Of a stretch of DNA of 64,000 nt, positions 27,281 through 38,134 are shown in pieces. Both the position numbers and the translations under genes were made by a program. Source of the stretch: CAXSBR01 sp964252015 (lineage in GTDB: Bacteria > Actinomycetota > Actinomycetes > Mycobacteriales > Jatrophihabitantaceae); NCBI GenBank assembly GCA_964252015.1, contig CAXULW010000002.1, positions 1-64,000 of the forward strand, given 5' to 3'. The stretch's first letter is position 1. Every line of letters begins with the position of its first letter. A model generated the notes under the pieces. That model saw nothing but the letters and a program-made list of their open reading frames with translations, did not search any database and had not been told where the DNA came from.

Positions 27281-28222
27281 TCATCGACGGTTCCCTATGG
27301 TCACGCCGCGGTGTGACGTCACGTAGCGCACCACGTCCTCGATCCAGTCCCGGTCGGTGCGCAGCTGTAGATGCCCGGCGCCGGCGTGGCGCAACAGGGA
27401 GCTGATCTCGGCCCGTTGCGTTCGGGCCGCTTCGGCGTAGCGGGCGCGCACGTCCTCGCGGGCCGTCTGCACTTCGAGTTGTTGGCCACTCTCCGGATCG
27501 ACGAACGTGACCAGGCCGGCGTTGGGCAGCTCCAGCTCCCGCGGGTCGACGATCTCGATGCCCAGCAGCTGGTGGCGCTGGCCCAGCGCGCGCAGCGGCC
27601 GTTCCCAGTCGGTGTCACCGAGGAAATCGGAGATGACGGCCACCAGGCCGCGCCGACGCGGCGGGCGGCGGACCTGTTCCAAAGCCAGGGCCAGGTCACC
27701 GCGGCGGCTGGTGGTGGCCCGCGGGGTGGCCGCGATCCGCTCGATCAGGTGGCGGGCGTCGGTCCGCCCGGCACGCGCCGGTATCCGGTAGGTCTGCTCG
27801 CCCGAGGTCACGATGGCGCCGACCCGGTTGCCGCCGCGCACGGTCAGATGCACGATCGCGGTGATGGCCGCGAACACCAGCTCCCGCTTCTCGCTCAGGG
27901 CGGTGCCGAAGTCCAGGCTGGGTGACAGGTCGACGACCAGCCACGTCTCCAGTTCCCGGTCGGCGACGGTCTGGCGCACGTGCGGGCTCATGGTGCGTGC
28001 CGTCACCGCCCAGTCCATCCGGCGCACATCGTCGCCGGGGTTGTACAACCGCGACTCGCCGGCTTCACTGCCCGGCCCGGGGATCAGGCCCAGGTAGTTG
28101 CCCTGCAACAGGCCGTCCAGGCGGTGCCGGACGACCAGTTCCAGCCGGCGCAGCAGCGGCGCGCTCGTCTCGGTCACCAGGCTCAGCGGGGCCGCTCCCC
28201 CGCTCTTGCCCGGATCGCTCAC
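27281..28222 (-). CDS. DUF58 domain protein of the MoxR module
   Basis: A 313-aa protein with the DUF58 signature YNPGDDVRRMDWAVTAR followed by a VWA-like fold (LVVDLSPSLDFGT). The frame is open to 28543, but GTG 28222 has GGAG 7 bp upstream and a neighbour's stop just before it. It sits between moxR and the VWA gene with gaps of 49 and 25 bp, so the three are co-transcribed. It is a presumed partner of the MoxR ATPase. Confidence 0.9.
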   Translation of the reverse strand: MSDPGKSGGAAPLSLVTETSAPLLRRLELVVRHRLDGLLQGNYLGLIPGPGSEAGESRLYNPGDDVRRMDWAVTARTMSPHVRQTVADRELETWLVVDLSPSLDFGTALSEKRELVFAAITAIVHLTVRGGNRVGAIVTSGEQTYRIPARAGRTDARHLIERIAATPRATTSRRGDLALALEQVRRPPRRRGLVAVISDFLGDTDWERPLRALGQRHQLLGIEIVDPRELELPNAGLVTFVDPESGQQLEVQTAREDVRARYAEAARTQRAEISSLLRHAGAGHLQLRTDRDWIEDVVRYVTSHRGVTIGNRR

Positions 28223-28271
28223 CACGCAGCTCCGCCCGACCCGGGCCGCGGGCTGATGCCAGCAACCATGC

Positions 28272-29486
<1,215 letters not shown>

Positions 29487-29668
29487 GTGGTGTCTCCTGT
29501 CGGGGGGTGCGCGGCCATTACCCCGACCGGATGTCAGCACGATCGTTCCGCGTTCGGATCGGGTACGTCTTCCGATCACGGTACGTGAGCGCGGGCGAGC
29601 CCGTCGGGACGGACGGTAGGCAGGAGCTGAGTAAGCCGAGCCGGCAGGCGACGACGGAACGGGTCGGC

Positions 29669-31246
29669 TCAGGTGCCGGGGCGGGTCGCGCCGTAGTACC
29701 CGTCCATCCACAGCGGGGCGACCTTCACGACGTCACCCGTGTGCGGGGCCTCGACGACGTTGCCGTTGCCTATGTAGATCGCGACGTGATGGATCCCGCT
29801 CACCCCGCCGGTGCTCCAGAAGGTGAGGTCGCCGGGCTGGAGATCGTCGATGCTCGGGTGCACGCTGCCGGCGCTCAAGTACTGGCTCACCGAGTAGTGG
29901 TCCAGGAACACCCCGGACCCGGCCCACGCGTACAAGGCCAACCCTGAGCAGTCGAAGCCCTTCACGTGGCAGGCGTTGCTGTACGAGCACACGCCATACG
30001 TCGGGCCGTTGTAGTTTCCGGCGCCGAACGAGTACGGCGTCCCGAGCCAACGCATGGCCCGCTCGACCGCGGCCCGGCCCTTGGCCGGGCTCCAGATGCC
30101 ATTGCTGGAACCGGAATTGTCGCCACCACCGGAGTTGCTCGGCGGGTTGTTCGACGACGAGTTCGAGGGGGGGTTCGACGACTTGCGCTTAGCGTCCCGG
30201 CGTTGCGACGCCTGGCGAGCCCGCAATTCCTGGGCCTGTTGGGTCGCGAGCCGAGCCAGGCGCTGGCGTTCCCGCGCCTGTGCGGCCAGGAGCTTGGCCC
30301 GCGCGATCCGGGCCCGACGTGCGGCTGCGGCCTTGATCTGCGCCTCGATCTTCTGCCACTGAAGGTAGGCCGCGCGCTTGTTCTTCAGCCCGGTCAGGGC
30401 TTCCCCGGCGACGGTGAGCTGGCGCTGATAGCCGCCCCGTTGCGCGACGAGCGTGACGCGCTGGGCCCTCGCGTTCGCGACCGCTCGAGCCGCCGCGAGC
30501 CGAGCCGTGTTGGCCTCGCCGGTGAGCTTGGTGCGTAGCGCGACCGCGGTCCGGGCCCGGGAGACGGCGTTGGCCTTGGCCACCGTGGCCCGGGTCATGG
30601 TGCCGATAGCGTCCAGTTGATGCGCGGAGGCGTACCGGCCGAGGTCGCTGCGCTGAAGCAGGGCGTTCGGGTTCGGCGCCGTCAGCAGGCCGCTGGAGTC
30701 ACCCGAGCGATTCATGTAGGCCGCGGCGATGTACAGCCGGAACCGGGTACGGGCTTGGTCGAAGTTCTTCTCCGCGGTGACGACCGCCTGCTGGGCCTTC
30801 GTCGCCGACGTTTTGGCCAGCCCCAGCTTCCAGCGGGCCTGCAGGTACCTCTCGCCGGCCAGTTCGGCCACGTCGTTGAGGTGACCGATCCGGGCGTTGA
30901 TGCCCACGATGAGACCGGACAGCCGACCCACGTCGGCCGCCGCCTTGCTCTTGGCCGCTGCGGCCGCGTTGATCTGCGTGTTGCTCGGGTTGGCCGGCGG
31001 GACCTTGCTGTGCGGCGGCGTCGTGGCCACCGGCGCCTTCGCGGCCGCAACCTTGGCCACAGGTGGTTTCGCAGCGGCGGTGGCCGACCCCGCATACCCC
31101 ACCAGGACAGTGCTGACGGCGAAAGCGATCGTCACCAGGAAGGCGACGCGGGCCGGACGCCGGCTCGGCCGCACGGCGCGTAGCGATCGGTCATTCGGAC
31201 GAGCCGGCCCCGAGAGCTGCGGTGCGCGCGTGTGACTGGGCTGCAC
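29669..31246 (-). CDS. NlpC/P60-family cell-wall hydrolase (RipA-like)
   Basis: A 525-aa secreted protein: N-terminal hydrophobic signal (VAFLVTIAFAVSTVLVGYAG), a long Ala/Lys/Arg-rich coiled-coil region, an Asn/Ser-rich linker, and a C-terminal NlpC/P60 peptidase domain. The catalytic Cys is in GFDCSGLALYAWAG and the His in GIHHVAIYIGNGN. It would cleave peptidoglycan stem peptides. GTG 31246 has AAGGA 5 bp upstream; upstream in-frame starts are weaker. It sits next to moxR, as ripA/ripB do in M. tuberculosis, although only one copy is present here. Its long leader before the signal helix is unusual. Confidence 0.88.
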   Translation of the reverse strand: MQPSHTRAPQLSGPARPNDRSLRAVRPSRRPARVAFLVTIAFAVSTVLVGYAGSATAAAKPPVAKVAAAKAPVATTPPHSKVPPANPSNTQINAAAAAKSKAAADVGRLSGLIVGINARIGHLNDVAELAGERYLQARWKLGLAKTSATKAQQAVVTAEKNFDQARTRFRLYIAAAYMNRSGDSSGLLTAPNPNALLQRSDLGRYASAHQLDAIGTMTRATVAKANAVSRARTAVALRTKLTGEANTARLAAARAVANARAQRVTLVAQRGGYQRQLTVAGEALTGLKNKRAAYLQWQKIEAQIKAAAARRARIARAKLLAAQARERQRLARLATQQAQELRARQASQRRDAKRKSSNPPSNSSSNNPPSNSGGGDNSGSSNGIWSPAKGRAAVERAMRWLGTPYSFGAGNYNGPTYGVCSYSNACHVKGFDCSGLALYAWAGSGVFLDHYSVSQYLSAGSVHPSIDDLQPGDLTFWSTGGVSGIHHVAIYIGNGNVVEAPHTGDVVKVAPLWMDGYYGATRPGT

Positions 31247-31400
31247 GAATGTCCTTCGCGTCGATCGGGTCCGGGACACGTGATGCCCGGGGGGGTAAAC
31301 AAAGGGAAGCACGAGTAACACCAGTCCCACAAGTCACAACGGACGCAAGATTGGATGTGTTGCGGCGCGGCTCACCGCTCAGATACCGCTCGATGGTGTA

Positions 31401-32477
31401 TTAGGCCGCCCGTGCCGCCACTTCTGGTCCGGCTTCGACCCGCGCCGCCCGTTTGCGCTGCCAGGTCTCATACCACCTCTCCCACCAGCTGATCGCGGTG
31501 TGGATGACGACGGCGTAGACGATTCCGGCCACCACGTCGATGACGTAGTGCTCACCGAGGTACACCAGCGATATCGCCATCGCGGCCGGATAGAGCAGCA
31601 TGAGCCACGCGAATCGGCTGCTGACCGTGCTGAGGACGAACAGGGCGATGATCGTGGCGTAACCGGTATGTAGGGACGGCATGGCCGCGACCGGGTTCGA
31701 CGCCGCCTGGCCTTCCTGGAGCAGGTTGCCGGCGTGGTTGATGTGCAGCCAGAACCAGCCGCGCCCTGATGCCCGTACCACCGGCCCGATGTCCCCGGTG
31801 CGCGACGCGTACCACGGTGGCGCGGCCGGGTAGAGCACGTAGGTGATCAGGCCGGCCACGGCCAGGCCGAGCACGCGACGCACGAACGCCAGCCACAGCT
31901 CACGGTTACGCAGCCACAGCACTGCGGCCATCACCGGCGTGGCCAGGAAGTGCGTGACGTAGACGAGCGTGGCCGCGGCGTCGTACCAGTGCACCGCTCC
32001 CGGGCTGAGGTAGTGCTCTTGCAGCCACACCGTCGGAATCACGCCGAAGACGTCCCGGTCGATGTCGGCCACGTCGCCGACGTGCAGCGGTCGCCCGGCC
32101 AGGTCGGCCAGACCGCGGCTGTAGTCGTAGACGATCAGCGCGGCGGTGAACGGCAGCCAGTCGAGCAGCACCCGCCGAAACGCCGCCCAGCCCCGGCCCA
32201 GGCACGGGATGCCCAGACCGGCCAGCACGAGCAGGGTCAGGCTGCCGCGGTCGGTCGGGATGCCGATCAGCGCCACCTCGAGCACGACCAGCACCAGGTA
32301 CCCGATACCCACCAGGCGCCGGATCCGGCGCCACCGGGCTTCCTCCTCGGCCGGGGACCGCACGGCAGCGGCCGCCGGCAGCGCCAGCGGCGCCGATCCC
32401 GCTGACGGCGATCCCGGCTCGACCTTGGGGATGGGACCGGTGTCGGCGTCCAGCGATCCGTCGCTGCCCGTTGACAT
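31401..32477 (-). CDS. PAP2-superfamily membrane phosphatase/inositol-phosphotransferase-like protein
   Basis: A 358-aa polytopic membrane protein. After a Ser/Pro/Ala-rich N-terminus come about six helices and the PAP2-superfamily motifs AMPSLHTGYA and YLGEHYVIDVVAG, with RFAWLMLLYP between. The pattern resembles Aur1/inositol-phosphorylceramide synthase-like actinomycete proteins, acting on lipid-linked phosphates at the outer membrane face. ATG 32477 (MSTGSDGS) is preferred over 32504. It is divergent from acnA with a 119-bp gap. Confidence 0.85.
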   Translation of the reverse strand: MSTGSDGSLDADTGPIPKVEPGSPSAGSAPLALPAAAAVRSPAEEEARWRRIRRLVGIGYLVLVVLEVALIGIPTDRGSLTLLVLAGLGIPCLGRGWAAFRRVLLDWLPFTAALIVYDYSRGLADLAGRPLHVGDVADIDRDVFGVIPTVWLQEHYLSPGAVHWYDAAATLVYVTHFLATPVMAAVLWLRNRELWLAFVRRVLGLAVAGLITYVLYPAAPPWYASRTGDIGPVVRASGRGWFWLHINHAGNLLQEGQAASNPVAAMPSLHTGYATIIALFVLSTVSSRFAWLMLLYPAAMAISLVYLGEHYVIDVVAGIVYAVVIHTAISWWERWYETWQRKRAARVEAGPEVAARAA

Positions 32478-32562
32478 GGTGGGCAGCGTAGTCAGCGAGA
32501 GCAAGACTTGGTCTGATCATGATGCGGCCCGGGCCAGCAGGTCGGCCCGCGGACGCATGATA

Positions 32563-32576
32563 TCTTGACGTCAAGA
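32563..32576. promoter_or_regulatory. Perfect palindrome upstream of acnA
   Basis: TCTTGACGTCAAGA is a perfect 14-bp dyad, extended as TATCTTGACGTCAAGACAT with near symmetry. It lies 20 bp before the acnA start, just ahead of the Shine-Dalgarno AGGAG (32586-32590). This position suits an operator or a short stem in the leader. Which regulator binds it is unknown. Confidence 0.6.
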
Positions 32577-32596
32577 CATCTAGCGAGGAGCCCATC

Positions 32597-35392
32597 GTGC
32601 CCGACAGTGTCAACAGCTTCGACGCCCGCGCCACCCTCACCGTCGGAGATTCCAGCTTCGACTACTTCCGCATCGACGCCGTCGACGGATCCGCGCGCCT
32701 GCCCTTCAGCCTCAAGATCCTGCTGGAGAACCTGCTGCGCACCGAGGACGGCAGCGTCGTCACCGCCGAGCAGATCCGGGCCGTGGCCGGCTGGGACCCG
32801 GACGCCGAACCCGACACCGAGATCCAGTTCAGCCCTTCGCGGGTGGTGATGCAGGACTTCACCGGCGTGCCGGCCGTGGTCGACCTGGCCACGATGCGCG
32901 AGGCCATGCGCGACCTCGGCGGTGATCCGAGCAAGATCAACCCTCTGTCGCCGGCCGAGCTCGTCATCGACCACTCCGTCATCGCCGACCTGTTCGGCGC
33001 ACCGGACTCCTTCGCCCGCAACGTCGAGCTGGAGTACGAGCGCAACGGCGAGCGCTACCAGTTCCTGCGCTGGGGCCAGAAGGCGTTCAACGAGTTCGCC
33101 GTCGTGCCCCCCGGCACCGGGATCGTGCACCAGGTCAACATCGAGTACCTGGCCCGCGTGGTGTTCGAGCGCAACGGGCTGATCTACCCGGACACGGTGG
33201 TCGGCACCGACTCGCACACCACCATGGTCAACGGCCTGGGGGTGCTCGGTTGGGGCGTCGGCGGCATCGAGGCCGAGGCGGCCATGCTCGGCCAGCCGGT
33301 GAGCATGCTCATCCCCCGCGTGGTCGGCTTCAAGCTCACCGGCGAACTGCCCGAGGGCGCCACCGCCACCGACCTGGTGCTGACGATCACCGAGCAGCTG
33401 CGCAAACACGGCGTGGTCGGCAAGTTCGTGGAGTTCTACGGCCCCGGCGTGGCCGCGGTGCCGCTGGCCAACCGGGCCACGATCGGCAACATGAGCCCGG
33501 AGTACGGCTCCACCTGCGCCATCTTCCCGATCGATGAGGAAACCTTGCGCTACCTGCAGTTCACCGGGCGCAAGCAGGAGCAGGTCGATTTGGTCGAGGC
33601 CTACGCCAAGGCCAACGGGTTGTGGCACGACGCGTCGGTGGAACCCGCCTTCTCCGAGTCACTCGAACTCGACCTCTCTACTGTGGTGCCGTCGCTGGCC
33701 GGCCCCAAGCGGCCCCAGGACCGGGTGCCGCTGAGCCGGGCCAAGGAGATGTTCCGCACGGCCCTGACCGATTATGTGGTCGGCGACTCGATCCAGGACC
33801 CGACGGACGAGGCGGTGGCCGAAACGTTCCCGGCGTCGGACGCCACCGGGGCGCCGGGCCAGGAAGAGCCGGCCGACCTCGCCGACACCGGCGCGCCGGT
33901 GCCGGTATCCGCCGCCGCGCCGCTCGCCGGCCGCACGTCCAAACCCACCCGCGTCCACGGCAGCAACGGCGAGGACTACGAGATCGATCACGGCGCCGTC
34001 GCCATCGCCGCCATCACCTCGTGCACCAACACCTCGAACCCGTCGGTCATGGTTGCCGCAGCGCTGGTGGCCAAGAAGGCGGTCGAGCGCGGGCTGAACC
34101 GCAAGCCGTGGGTGAAGACGACGCTCGCCCCGGGCTCCAAGGTGGTCATGGACTACTACGACCGGGCCGGCCTGACGCCGTACCTGGACAAGATCGGGTT
34201 CAACCTGGTCGGGTACGGCTGCACCACCTGCATCGGCAACTCGGGCCCGCTGCCCGAGGAGGTGTCGGCCGCGGTGAACGAGGCCGATCTGGCCGTGGTC
34301 AGTGTGCTTTCGGGCAACCGCAACTTCGAGGGCCGGATCAACCCGGACGTCAAGATGAACTACCTGGCCTCGCCGCCGCTGGTCGTCGCCTACGCCCTGG
34401 CCGGCACGATGGACCTCGACCTGACCACCGAGCCGCTGGGCGAAGGCACTGATGGCCCGGTGTACCTGGCCGACCTCTGGCCGAGCAGCGCCGAGGTGCA
34501 GGAAGTGGTCGACACCGCCATCGCCTCGGAGATGTTCAGCCGCGACTACGCCGACGTCTTCCGCGGTGACGAGACCTGGCAGGCGCTGGCCACCCCGGAG
34601 GGCGACACTTTCGCCTGGGACCCGCAGTCGACCTACGTCCGCAAGCCCCCGTACTTCGAGGGCATGCCGGCCGAGCCACAGCCGGTCGCCGACATCGCCG
34701 GTGCCCGGGTACTGGCCAAGCTGGGTGATTCGGTCACCACCGACCACATCTCCCCCGCCGGATCGATCAAGGCCGACTCACCCGCGGGGCACTACCTGGC
34801 CGAGCACGGCGTCGAGCGGCGCGACTACAACTCCTACGGTTCCCGCCGCGGCAACCACGAGGTGATGATCCGGGGCACGTTCGCCAACATCCGGCTGCGC
34901 AACCAGCTGGCCCCGGGCACGGAGGGCGGTGTCACCCGCGACTTCAGCCAGGACGACGCCCCGGTGACGTCGATCTTCGAGGCCAGCGAGCACTATCTGG
35001 CCGCCGGCACGCCGTTGGTCATCCTGGCGGGCAAGGAGTACGGCTCCGGTTCCTCGCGCGACTGGGCGGCCAAGGGGACGATGCTGCTCGGCGTCCGCGC
35101 GGTCATCGCCGAGTCCTACGAACGCATCCACCGCTCGAACCTGATCGGCATGGGCGTGTTGCCGCTGCAGTACGCCGACGGCGAATCAGCCGTTTCGCTT
35201 GGGCTCAGCGGCGAAGAGACGTTCACCATCACCGGGATCGACGCGCTGAACAACGGTGCGGTTCCGTCGACGGTGACGGTGCACGCCGACGACACGGTCT
35301 TCCAGGCCAAGGTGCGCATCGACACCCCCGGCGAGGCGGACTACTACCGCCACGGCGGCATCATGCCGTACGTCCTGCGCTCGCTGGTCTAG
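32597..35392 (+). CDS. acnA: Aconitate hydratase
   Basis: A 931-aa aconitase A of the TCA cycle, interconverting citrate and isocitrate with a [4Fe-4S] cluster. Cluster cysteines are Cys476 (SCTNTSNPS), Cys542 and Cys545 (GCTTCIGNSG). C-terminal swivelling-domain motifs include KEYGSGSSRDWAAKG and SYERIHRSNLIGMG. The length is typical. GTG 32597 has AGGAG 7 bp upstream. A palindrome overlaps the leader. Unlike M. tuberculosis, no TetR-type AcnR gene is adjacent; xylose genes follow instead. The Fe-S client sits about 12 kb from the suf operon. Confidence 0.95.
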   Translation: MPDSVNSFDARATLTVGDSSFDYFRIDAVDGSARLPFSLKILLENLLRTEDGSVVTAEQIRAVAGWDPDAEPDTEIQFSPSRVVMQDFTGVPAVVDLATMREAMRDLGGDPSKINPLSPAELVIDHSVIADLFGAPDSFARNVELEYERNGERYQFLRWGQKAFNEFAVVPPGTGIVHQVNIEYLARVVFERNGLIYPDTVVGTDSHTTMVNGLGVLGWGVGGIEAEAAMLGQPVSMLIPRVVGFKLTGELPEGATATDLVLTITEQLRKHGVVGKFVEFYGPGVAAVPLANRATIGNMSPEYGSTCAIFPIDEETLRYLQFTGRKQEQVDLVEAYAKANGLWHDASVEPAFSESLELDLSTVVPSLAGPKRPQDRVPLSRAKEMFRTALTDYVVGDSIQDPTDEAVAETFPASDATGAPGQEEPADLADTGAPVPVSAAAPLAGRTSKPTRVHGSNGEDYEIDHGAVAIAAITSCTNTSNPSVMVAAALVAKKAVERGLNRKPWVKTTLAPGSKVVMDYYDRAGLTPYLDKIGFNLVGYGCTTCIGNSGPLPEEVSAAVNEADLAVVSVLSGNRNFEGRINPDVKMNYLASPPLVVAYALAGTMDLDLTTEPLGEGTDGPVYLADLWPSSAEVQEVVDTAIASEMFSRDYADVFRGDETWQALATPEGDTFAWDPQSTYVRKPPYFEGMPAEPQPVADIAGARVLAKLGDSVTTDHISPAGSIKADSPAGHYLAEHGVERRDYNSYGSRRGNHEVMIRGTFANIRLRNQLAPGTEGGVTRDFSQDDAPVTSIFEASEHYLAAGTPLVILAGKEYGSGSSRDWAAKGTMLLGVRAVIAESYERIHRSNLIGMGVLPLQYADGESAVSLGLSGEETFTITGIDALNNGAVPSTVTVHADDTVFQAKVRIDTPGEADYYRHGGIMPYVLRSLV

Positions 35393-35483
35393 CCTGCGCG
35401 CTGGGCCTTCACACCCCCGCTCGGGTGTTGCTACCTTTCGGTCGCAGTACCGCACGACACGGCGCGGATCCTGGAGGCACTGC

Positions 35484-36674
35484 ATGGCGCTCAAACCCAC
35501 CCGCGAGGACAAGTTCAGCTTCGGGCTCTGGACGGTGGGATGGCAGGCCCGGGACCTCTTCGGCGAGGCCACCAGGCCGGTGCTCGCCGGCGTCGAGGCG
35601 GTGCACAAGTTGGCCGAGCTCGGCGCCTACGGCATCACCTTCCACGACGATGACCTGGTACCGCCGGGCAGTTCCGCGGCCGATCGGGCGCGCATCATCG
35701 ACGAGTTCAAGCAGGCCCTGGCCGATACCGGGCTGGTGGTGCCGATGGTGACCACGAACCTGTTCGGCGACCCGGTGTTCAAGGACGGCGGTTTCACCAG
35801 CAACGACCGGTCGGTGCGCCGGTACGCCCTGCGCAAGGTCATGCACAACATGGACCTGGCCGCCGAGCTCGGCGCCGAGATCTACGTCTTCTGGGGCGGC
35901 CGGGAGGGCTCCGAGGTCGATTTCGCCAAGGACGTGCGCGCGGCGCTGGACCGCTACCGCGAAGGCATCGACCTGCTGGCGCAGTATTCCATCGACAAGG
36001 GCTACGGCATGCGTTTCGCCATCGAGCCCAAGCCGAACGAACCCCGCGGGGACATCCTGCTGCCCACCATCGGGCATGCGCTGGCGTTCATCACCCAGCT
36101 CGAGCACGCCGACATGGTCGGCATCAACCCGGAGACCGGGCACGAGCAGATGGCCAGCCTGAACTACACCCACGGCATCGCCCAGGCGCTCTGGCAGGGC
36201 AAGCTGTTCCACATCGACCTCAACGGTCAGAAGGGCCCGCGCTACGACCAGGATCTGGTCTTCGGCTACGGCGACCTGCTGCAGGCGTTCTCCACGGTCG
36301 ACCTGCTGGAGAACGGCGCCCCCGGTGGCGGACCGACCTACGACGGCGACCGCCATTTCGACTACAAGCCGCTGCGCACCGAGAACATGGACGGCGTGTG
36401 GGAGTCTGCCCTGGCCAACATGGAGCTCTACCTGACGTTGAAGGAACGCTCGCACGCCTTCCGCGCCGACCCGCGGGTACAGCAAGCCCTGGCCGTCGCC
36501 GAGGTGGCCGAATTGAGTCAGCCGAGCCTCGACGCCGACGAGACGTGGCAGTCGTTCACCGCCGACCGCAGCTCGTTCGAGGACTTCGACCCAGAGCCGC
36601 CCCGTACCAAGGGCTACGGCTTCGCCCGGATCCAACGACTGGCCATCGAACACCTGCTCAGGGTGGCTGGATAG
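35484..36674 (+). CDS. xylA: Xylose isomerase
   Basis: A 396-aa xylose isomerase converting D-xylose to D-xylulose with two divalent metals. The catalytic His54 and Asp57 (ITFHDDDL) match Streptomyces-type numbering; metal ligands lie in FAIEPKPNEPRGD, GINPETGHEQM and HIDLNGQKGPRYDQDL. GGAGG lies 6 bp before ATG 35484. It precedes a xylose-type ABC importer and a ROK regulator. No xylulokinase gene is in this window. Confidence 0.95.
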   Translation: MALKPTREDKFSFGLWTVGWQARDLFGEATRPVLAGVEAVHKLAELGAYGITFHDDDLVPPGSSAADRARIIDEFKQALADTGLVVPMVTTNLFGDPVFKDGGFTSNDRSVRRYALRKVMHNMDLAAELGAEIYVFWGGREGSEVDFAKDVRAALDRYREGIDLLAQYSIDKGYGMRFAIEPKPNEPRGDILLPTIGHALAFITQLEHADMVGINPETGHEQMASLNYTHGIAQALWQGKLFHIDLNGQKGPRYDQDLVFGYGDLLQAFSTVDLLENGAPGGGPTYDGDRHFDYKPLRTENMDGVWESALANMELYLTLKERSHAFRADPRVQQALAVAEVAELSQPSLDADETWQSFTADRSSFEDFDPEPPRTKGYGFARIQRLAIEHLLRVAG

Positions 36675-36774
36675 GCGGCTGGGTAGGCGGCCGGCCTTCG
36701 GCGGCCCCGTCACGGCGACCGGTTGCCCTCAGCGGCTGTTCGTAACGGAATGATCTCGACATGAGTGCGACACA

Positions 36775-36803
36775 TTGCTGAAACCCAGCGATAGGCATAT
36801 GTT
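36775..36803 (+). promoter_or_regulatory. Candidate promoter of the sugar transporter operon
   Basis: TTGCTG (36775-36780) and TATGTT (36798-36803) are spaced by 17 bp in the 197-bp gap between xylA and the binding-protein gene, about 69 bp before its ATG. The surrounding DNA is relatively AT-rich for this genome. An operator for the ROK repressor would be expected here, but I cannot define one. Confidence 0.35.
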
Positions 36804-36871
36804 CCCGTCGACAACATTTGGGGACCCGGCCTCGCATGGTCGGGACCGGTTACCCGCGAAGGGCGGAATCA

Positions 36872-38038
36872 ATGCGCAAAGGCGTGAACATTCTCATCGC
36901 CGCAACAGCGGCGGGAGCGGTCGTTCTGACCGGCTGTTCGTCGAGCAAGAAGAGTGCTACCGGCTCGTCAGCCACGACCGGCGGGGCAGCGACCACCACC
37001 TCGTCGGCCTCGGCCGCGGCGACCACCACCTCCGCCGCCCCCGCCGGGACGGTCGACGGCAAGGGCGCCAAGGTCGGCATCATCCTGCCCGACACGACCT
37101 CGTCGCCCCGCTGGATCACCGCCGACCCGACCGCATTGAAGGCGGACTGCAAGGCGGCCAACCTGGATTGCGACATCCAGAACGCCAACGGCTCGGCCGC
37201 GAACATGAAGACCATCGCCCAGGGCATGTCGGCCAAGAAGATCAAGGTGCTGATGATCGTCAACCTGGACCCGGCGTCCGGTGCGGCCATCGAGAAGGCG
37301 GCCGAGAAGAACGGCATCATCACCGTGGACTACGACCGGCTCACCCCCGGCGGCGGCGCCTCGCTCTACGTCTCCTTCGACAACGTGAAGGTCGGCGTCA
37401 CCCAGGGCACAGCACTGACACAGTGCCCGCAGGTCAAGGGCAAGACCGGGATCCAATGGGCCCAGATCGACGGAGCGGCCACGGACAACAACGCGACCCT
37501 GTTCCGCCAGGGCTACGAGAGTGTCCTGCTGAAGACCCCGGGCTGGACCCGGGTCGCCAAGGTCAACGGCAACTGGGACGCCCCGACCGCCGGCCGTGAG
37601 TTCGGCACCATCCTGGCCGCCCACCCGAAGGTCAAGGCGGTCATGGTCGCCAACGACACGATGGCCGGCGCGGTCATCACCGACCTGAAGAACTCCAAGC
37701 TGTCGGGTCAGGTCGCGGTTTCCGGGCAGGACGCCTCGGCGGCGGCTCTGCAGCGGATCATGAGCGGGACGCAGTGCTTCACGATCTACAAGCCCACCAC
37801 CTCTGAAGCCGGCCCAGCCATCAACGCAATCGCTCAGCTGGTCACCGGCACGGTGCCGACGACGAACGCGACCACAGTGGACCCGCTGACCAAGAGGAAG
37901 GTGCCGTCGATCCTGGCTACACCGACCGCCATCAGCAAGGCCAACGTGGCCAAGCCGCTGAACGACAAGTACGTGCCCAAGAACACGGTCTGCACGGGCG
38001 CCTACGTGGCCCTGTGCAAGGCCAACGGCGTCAACTAG
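36872..38038 (+). CDS. xylF: Xylose-type ABC transporter substrate-binding lipoprotein
   Basis: A 388-aa type 1 periplasmic binding protein. Signal peptide MRKGVNILIAATAAGAVVLT with lipobox TGC (Cys22), then a Ser/Thr/Ala tether. Mature part: KVGIILPDTTSSPRW, LMIVNLDPASGAAIEKAAEKNGI, VDYDRL, VMVANDTMAGAVITDL and VSGQDASAAALQRI, typical of XylF/RbsB-like pentose binders. ATG 36872 follows GGGCGGA. It is the most upstream transporter gene; a strong hairpin separates it from the ATPase, consistent with higher expression of the binding protein. Specificity for xylose is inferred from xylA and the ROK gene. Confidence 0.88.
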   Translation: MRKGVNILIAATAAGAVVLTGCSSSKKSATGSSATTGGAATTTSSASAAATTTSAAPAGTVDGKGAKVGIILPDTTSSPRWITADPTALKADCKAANLDCDIQNANGSAANMKTIAQGMSAKKIKVLMIVNLDPASGAAIEKAAEKNGIITVDYDRLTPGGGASLYVSFDNVKVGVTQGTALTQCPQVKGKTGIQWAQIDGAATDNNATLFRQGYESVLLKTPGWTRVAKVNGNWDAPTAGREFGTILAAHPKVKAVMVANDTMAGAVITDLKNSKLSGQVAVSGQDASAAALQRIMSGTQCFTIYKPTTSEAGPAINAIAQLVTGTVPTTNATTVDPLTKRKVPSILATPTAISKANVAKPLNDKYVPKNTVCTGAYVALCKANGVN

Positions 38039-38055
38039 TAGGACCCAGCACTGAC

Positions 38056-38092
38056 GAGGCCGGCCGCGCGCCAAGTACGCGCGGTCGGTCTC
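38056..38092 (+). terminator. Hairpin between xylF and xylG
   Basis: A 15-bp stem, GAGGCCGGCCGCGCG (38056-38070) with CGCGCGGTCGGTCTC (38078-38092), two G-U pairs and a 7-nt loop, begins 17 bp after the xylF stop. There is no long T-run. It probably acts as a partial terminator or a 3' mRNA stabiliser, giving more XylF than membrane components. Confidence 0.6.
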
Positions 38093-38134
38093 GTGTCGTT
38101 CCTTGCACACCAATCGTCTAGGGGGTAGCCGGCA

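Noticed and set aside
35411..35428. Small ACACCC/GGGTGT hairpin between acnA and xylA
   Set aside because: A 6-bp stem is too weak in this composition to call a terminator.
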